Assembly (NCBI RefSeq): GCF_006442795.2
Contig: NZ_CP083956.1
Location: 4,441,501-4,505,500 of the forward strand
DNA length: 64,000 bases
Source: Mesorhizobium sp. B1-1-8
GTDB lineage: Bacteria; Pseudomonadota; Alphaproteobacteria; Rhizobiales; Rhizobiaceae
Direction of reading: 5' to 3'
Position 1 is the stretch's first letter, and every line of letters starts with the position of its first letter. A program made the translations under genes and the position numbers. Below the pieces are notes generated by a model. It saw only the letters and a list, made by a program, of their open reading frames with translations. It was not told where the DNA came from and did no database searches. Shown here piece after piece: positions 60,157-64,000 of the stretch.

Positions 60157-60548
60157 GCCGCGCTCCTTCAGTCCCTGCTGATAGAATGCCGGGCGCTGGC
60201 TCCGGTTCCCGCCGGAGAGAGCAATGTTGCGGGCCGGGCCTGGCGGCGGACGCAGAAGCCCCGCAGGTTCCGGGAGAAACCTGCGGGGGTCGAGGATCGC
60301 TACTAAGGTACTCAAGACGATCCGGAAGGATCGAGGGCAGTGTCGCACTTCGCGCCATCCGTCACATCGTGCGAATGGAGGAAAAAAGCAGGCAAATCGT
60401 TCGTTCATATGGTGCCTCGGCGACCGGCCGGACCGATGCTGGGTTTAGCCGGCGGCCGCCCAACGCCCGCCGGTTAGGCCCGGTGGCCAGCAGGTTGCCC
60501 CCAACAGGCCTCCGGGCCGCCAAAAAAGGTCCAGCGGAGGCCAGGCTT
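60157..60548. other. Gene-free stretch with hairpins
   Basis: 392 bases. Contains CCCCGCAGGTT/AACCTGCGGGG (60259-60269 and 60278-60288), an 11-base perfect stem in the leader region of the BA14K gene, and GC-rich partial palindromes at 60507-60542 with an A6 tract. No gene seen. Confidence 0.5.
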
Positions 60549-61658
60549 TCAGAAGTCGGCCACCACCTCGATATACGTCCTCACCTTTCCATCCTGCGCA
60601 CGGATGCGCCACGTCTCGCCTTCGCGGCCCTCGACATGGCAGGGCCCGAGCGGAACCTTGCCGCCGCCGTCGGGGAGGTCGATGACGTAGGTCGGGTTGC
60701 AGATGCCGGAGAGCCGCGCCCTGAGCGCCGCGACGAGCGCCTGGCCTTCGGCGATGGTGGTGCGGCGATGCGCCATGCCGCGCGCGAGGTCGCCATGGTG
60801 AAGGTAATAGGGTTTTGCGCCGAGCCTATACATCAGCTCGCGGCAAAGCTCCTCAAGCACCTCGACATTGTCGTTGATGCCCTTGAGCAAAACACTCTGG
60901 TTGAGGAGCACGAATCCCGCCTGCCGCAGCGTCCGGCAGGCCGCCTCGGCGGCTGGCGTAATCTCGCGCGGGTGGTTGAAGTGGGTGACCACCGTGACCA
61001 TCAGCCGGCCCTGCAATGCGCCGATCAGGCCCGCTGTAACGCGTGAGGGCAACGCCACCGGCACGCGGGTGTGGATGCGCAACAGCCGCACATGCGCGAT
61101 CGCCTCGATGCGCGCGCGGATTTCGCCGAGCGCCTTGTCGGGCAGCGACAGCGGGTCGCCGCCGGTCAGGATCACCTCGCGTATCCCGGGATGCGCGGCG
61201 ATATAGGCGAAGGCCGGCTCGAGCGCTTCGCTTGTGTAGCCACGACCGATCGCGGTCAGCGATTCTTTTCTGAAGCAGAAGCGGCAATAGACCGCGCAAT
61301 GATAGGTCGGGAACAGCAGTACCCGGTCGGCATGGCGATGCGTCAGCCTCGGCACCGGGCTGTAGGCGTGGTCGCCGATCGGATCGTCGAGCTCGCCCTC
61401 GGTAACGGTGAGTTCGTCCGGCGACGGGATGACCTGGGCGCGGATCGGATCTTGCGGATCGTTCCAGTCGATCAGGTCGAGATAGGGTTTGGGGATGCGA
61501 ACCTTGTGGTTGGCGGCGGCCTGCTCAGCCGCGGCGCGTTCGGCAGCCGAGAGCGGCAGCGAAGCGAGATCGCGGACGTGGCGGACGCCGGCGCGGATGT
61601 CGTCCTGCCAGGCGGTGTCGGGAGCCGGCGTGGCGGGTTGTTGGAGATGTGTGGTCAT
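60549..61658 (-). CDS. KamA/EpmB-family radical-SAM lysine 2,3-aminomutase-like protein
   Basis: 369 residues from ATG 61656-61658; an ATG at 61721 would add 21 residues. Radical-SAM cluster Cys121, Cys125, Cys128 in YHCAVYCRFCFRKE, then EVILTGGDPLSL and RIHTRVPVALPSRV. LNQSVLLKGINDNVEVLEEL is typical of KamA and EpmB. Either converts lysine to beta-lysine or does so for modification of elongation factor P. The usual partners epmA and efp are not in the window, so the choice is open. Confidence 0.9.
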   Translation of the reverse strand: MTTHLQQPATPAPDTAWQDDIRAGVRHVRDLASLPLSAAERAAAEQAAANHKVRIPKPYLDLIDWNDPQDPIRAQVIPSPDELTVTEGELDDPIGDHAYSPVPRLTHRHADRVLLFPTYHCAVYCRFCFRKESLTAIGRGYTSEALEPAFAYIAAHPGIREVILTGGDPLSLPDKALGEIRARIEAIAHVRLLRIHTRVPVALPSRVTAGLIGALQGRLMVTVVTHFNHPREITPAAEAACRTLRQAGFVLLNQSVLLKGINDNVEVLEELCRELMYRLGAKPYYLHHGDLARGMAHRRTTIAEGQALVAALRARLSGICNPTYVIDLPDGGGKVPLGPCHVEGREGETWRIRAQDGKVRTYIEVVADF

Positions 61659-61774
61659 CGGGGTCTCGGCAGGGAATTTGCGCGGGGTATCGGCCGGATG
61701 GACGGTAGGGTCAACCGCCATGGTTGACGCAGACCTATCGCAACTTCTGTAATGCCGCCTCCGATCATCCCGCC

Positions 61775-62164
61775 CTAAATATCTGCGTAAATCTCCAGCA
61801 CATTCCCATCAGGATCGCGGAAGAAAAGCGTGCGATGGCCCCAGGGCTGATCGGTCGGCTCCTTCTCGATGGCGACGCCGTGCTCGCGCAACGCCTGGGC
61901 GCATTCGTCGACCTCGGCCGGCGCGACACGGAAGGCCAGTTGCAGCGATAGCGCGCCTTGCGGTGGCGGCGCATCGTCGAACATCACGCCACGCTCGGTC
62001 AGCGCCAAAAGGCAGGAGCCGACCTGGTAGGCGATCCAGCCTTCGCCCAGGCTCGAATGGACGGGAAAGTTCATGACGCCTTCATAGAAGCGCCGCATTC
62101 GCCGCATGTCGCGGGCGAAGATGATGGTGTAGTCGATATTCCTGATCTTTTTCAGCGCGTTCAT
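61775..62164 (-). CDS. VOC-family (glyoxalase/dioxygenase fold) protein
   Basis: 129 residues from ATG 62162-62164 with GAGG upstream. NIDYTIIFARDMRRMRRFYE opens the first module and HRTLFFRDPDGNVLEIYADI closes the second, with a terminal Glu metal ligand. Enzyme, resistance and binding roles all occur in this fold. Divergent from the regulator at 62300. Confidence 0.88.
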   Translation of the reverse strand: MNALKKIRNIDYTIIFARDMRRMRRFYEGVMNFPVHSSLGEGWIAYQVGSCLLALTERGVMFDDAPPPQGALSLQLAFRVAPAEVDECAQALREHGVAIEKEPTDQPWGHRTLFFRDPDGNVLEIYADI

Positions 62165-62228
62165 CCGAAATCCTCTTGTAGCTGGCCGCGCCGGGTGCGG
62201 CGGTATTGCTGATGCGCTGCGAAAATTA

Positions 62229-62247
62229 TACCGGTAGTCAGGTGGTA
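62229..62247. promoter_or_regulatory. Possible operator between VOC gene and HTH regulator
   Basis: TACC-N11-GGTA (62229-62232 and 62244-62247) in the divergent gap, upstream of the regulator start. Weak by itself. Confidence 0.3.
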
Positions 62248-62299
62248 CAAGATGAGCGGCGCTGCTGGTAGCGGCGCTACCCCTTTCAAAGGACATGGC

Positions 62300-63151
62300 A
62301 TGCTGGAACGGGCGACGGCCGACGCGGAAAGACGCAAGGAACTCGGCCGCTTCCTGCGCGCCATGCGCGAGCGGGTCGCGCCAGCGAAGCATGGCCTCAG
62401 CACCGGCACGCGCAGGCGCGCCGCAGGCCTGCTGCGCGAGGAGGTGGCGCTGCTCGCCGGCATCAGCGCCACCTGGTACACCTGGCTCGAACAGGGACGC
62501 GAGGCCAACCCGTCCGCGCAGGTGCTCAAGGCGCTGGCCGATGCGCTGATGCTGCTGCCGGTCGAGCGCGAGCATCTGTTCAAGCTGGCGAAGCCGGAAT
62601 GGCTGCCGGCGCCACGCGAAAGCCCCTCGCCCGATCCGCGCATTGCCAGCCTGCTTACAGCACTCTGCCCGAACCCGGCCTATGCACTCGACCGCATTTG
62701 GGATTTCGTCGCCTGGAATGATCCAGCCGCGGCGCTGTTCGGCGGCTTCGACCCGGACGATCCGGCCAGGCGCAACCTTCTCTGGCGGCTGTTCCTCGAT
62801 CCTGCCTGGCGGGCGCTGTTCGCCGACTGGGAGCTGGTGGCGCGCTCGGCGATCGCGCAGTTCCGCGCCGCGACGGTGGCTTACGCTGCTGCCGCCGACG
62901 TCCGCGCCGTGCTCGATCCACTCAAGGCGCTCAGCCCGGACTTTGCGCGGCAGTGGGCCGAGATGCGCGTGGAAGAGGCACCGATCTGGTCGAAGGCGCT
63001 GGTCGGTCCGTCGGGCGAGGTCACCACCTACGATTATTTCATGCTGACGCCGGCGGGTGCAGGCAAGGAGATGACGATCAGCTTTTACCGGAGGGCGAGC
63101 GAGCGTAAGTCTGATCTTGCTTTCAAACTTCCGCCGCGCTTTGTCTGCTAG
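62300..63151 (+). CDS. MmyB-like helix-turn-helix regulator
   Basis: 283 residues from ATG 62300, preferred to ATG 62252 because AAAGGA lies upstream and family similarity begins near RRKELGRFLRAMRERVAPA. An N-terminal XRE-type HTH (LLREEVALLAGISATWYTWL) is followed by the MmyB PAS-like ligand domain (YALDRIWDFVAWNDPAAALF, LLWRLFLDPAWRALFADWE). Such regulators usually control an adjacent divergent oxidoreductase-type gene, here the VOC gene. Confidence 0.88.
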   Translation: MLERATADAERRKELGRFLRAMRERVAPAKHGLSTGTRRRAAGLLREEVALLAGISATWYTWLEQGREANPSAQVLKALADALMLLPVEREHLFKLAKPEWLPAPRESPSPDPRIASLLTALCPNPAYALDRIWDFVAWNDPAAALFGGFDPDDPARRNLLWRLFLDPAWRALFADWELVARSAIAQFRAATVAYAAAADVRAVLDPLKALSPDFARQWAEMRVEEAPIWSKALVGPSGEVTTYDYFMLTPAGAGKEMTISFYRRASERKSDLAFKLPPRFVC

Positions 63152-63177
63152 ACAGAACCGAAGGCGGAGATTCCATC

Positions 63178-64000
63178 ATGCGGTTAATCTGGACGTTTCT
63201 CTTCGCGCTGGCGAGCAGCACTGTTTTCGCGGCCTCCCCGGAGGACGACTATATCGCCGCGCGCGACAAGGCGATTGCGGCTATCGCGGCGCAGGAAAGC
63301 GCAAACACGGACATCGAAACGATCGACGCGCAGAACGAGAAGGCTTTGGCCGACCTGCAGCAGCGTCTTGCCGCCATTCTCGGCCCGCTCGCAGTCAAGG
63401 ATTTTCCGGCGACCGGCGCGATCAATATCGAAAGCCTCAACGCCTCCGATATCGGCTTCGGCATGCTCGACGGCTTGCGATATTCCCAGAGCGAGAACGG
63501 CCCGAGCATCGTGGCATCGACGCGCGGGCTCACCGAACGCTGGCTGAAGTCCAAGGCCGCCGAGGCGGAGGCGGATTTAAGACTGCCCACCGGCATTGGC
63601 GAGGCGCTGAAGCTCGATAATTTCTACACCCAGGCGATCGGCAGCGACGCCGCCTTCCTGGGCACGCTCGACTTTGCGCTGAAGAAACCCGAAGGCGCCG
63701 ATATCGCCGTTGCCCGGCTCGGCGGCTGGACGCAGGATATCGGGCCGATCTACGACCAGCATGTCGTCGTCACCGTGGTCAAGGGCGATCGCGTGTTGAT
63801 CGCCGAGGCGACTGCGTCACCCGCCGTGCCGAAGATCGCCGCCTGCGATTCGATCTGGGCGGCCGCCGACGCCGCCGCGCAGAAAGCCCAGCAGGCAGAT
63901 CAGGGCTCGGACCAGGACGATTCCAGCGACACCGATGCCGCCAACGCTGTCTGGGAAAAGGGCGACGCCGATTATCGCGCCTGCATGGGCCAGCGCCTGC
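63178..64000 (+). CDS. Exported protein of unknown function (3' end beyond window)
   Basis: ATG 63178 with GGAG upstream; open to the right edge (274 codons seen). Signal peptide (LIWTFLFALASSTVFAA), then a helical, Ala/Gln-rich segment (AIAAIAAQESANTDIETIDA), and a region with GLTERWLKSKAAEAEADLRL. Two later cysteines. No family recognised. Same strand as, and 26 bases after, the HTH regulator. Confidence 0.75.
   Translation, partial: MRLIWTFLFALASSTVFAASPEDDYIAARDKAIAAIAAQESANTDIETIDAQNEKALADLQQRLAAILGPLAVKDFPATGAINIESLNASDIGFGMLDGLRYSQSENGPSIVASTRGLTERWLKSKAAEAEADLRLPTGIGEALKLDNFYTQAIGSDAAFLGTLDFALKKPEGADIAVARLGGWTQDIGPIYDQHVVVTVVKGDRVLIAEATASPAVPKIAACDSIWAAADAAAQKAQQADQGSDQDDSSDTDAANAVWEKGDADYRACMGQRL

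Overview
The window reads as a chromosomal segment of an alphaproteobacterial rhizobium, most likely Mesorhizobium or a close relative. The DNA is GC-rich and gene-dense with short, often ATGA-overlapping operons. Markers pointing that way are an ExoX/PsiA-like fragment, an ExsH-type glycanase next to a PrsD/PrsE-type exporter, BA14K and DUF2934 proteins, minCDE behind a CtrA-type box, an adjacent UDP-xylose synthase and epimerase pair as known from Sinorhizobium, and several families of dispersed palindromic repeats. I see no rRNA, tRNA, transposase, phage gene or CRISPR array.

Layout. 1-7.3 kb: ExoX-like fragment, a heme-copper-oxidase-like membrane protein, a secreted Gly/Asn-rich protein, and an orphan Tad minor-pilin set (TadG-like, two TadE-like, and a divergent second TadG-like). 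7.3-12.8 kb: cupin, DNA polymerase IV, DUF3616, patatin-like lipase, atypical SDR. 13-17.7 kb: secreted GH16 glycanase with its type I exporter. 17.8-23.2 kb: a complete polyamine-type ABC transporter followed by an M20 amidohydrolase. 23.2-29.3 kb: small accessory genes (PIN toxin pair, 3-methyladenine glycosylase, cupin, SRPBCC proteins, an ArsR/SRPBCC pair with a perfect operator over its start codon, a histidine-phosphatase-like protein lacking its catalytic His). 29.3-33 kb: arsenic operon arsR-arsN2-aqpS-arsC-MFS with a divergent Cys-tailed DUF6428 gene.

33.8-38.2 kb: a NarL-type two-component system followed by a large inverted repeat made of heptamers, then three tandem paralogues of secreted Gly/Asn/Asp-rich proteins. 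38.3-49.2 kb: an EamA exporter and a surface-polysaccharide locus (four glycosyltransferases, an ABC exporter, a methyltransferase) convergent with the uxs-uxe pair that would supply UDP-xylose and UDP-arabinose. 49.4-51.5 kb: minCDE. 51.6-64 kb: FAD/Rieske oxidoreductase, ferritin-like Tat protein, small stress-type proteins, FecR plus CHASE2-cyclase, BA14K protein, a KamA/EpmB radical-SAM protein, VOC protein with a divergent HTH regulator, and a truncated secreted protein at the right edge.

The recurring theme is the cell surface: pilus-like proteins, secreted low-complexity proteins, a polysaccharide locus and an exported glycanase. A shared sequence block (AAGGCCCA, then TGTC and GACT at fixed spacing) lies in three long intergenic regions next to these genes and is the best candidate for an undescribed common regulatory element. 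All function calls are from reading the sequence; no database search was run.
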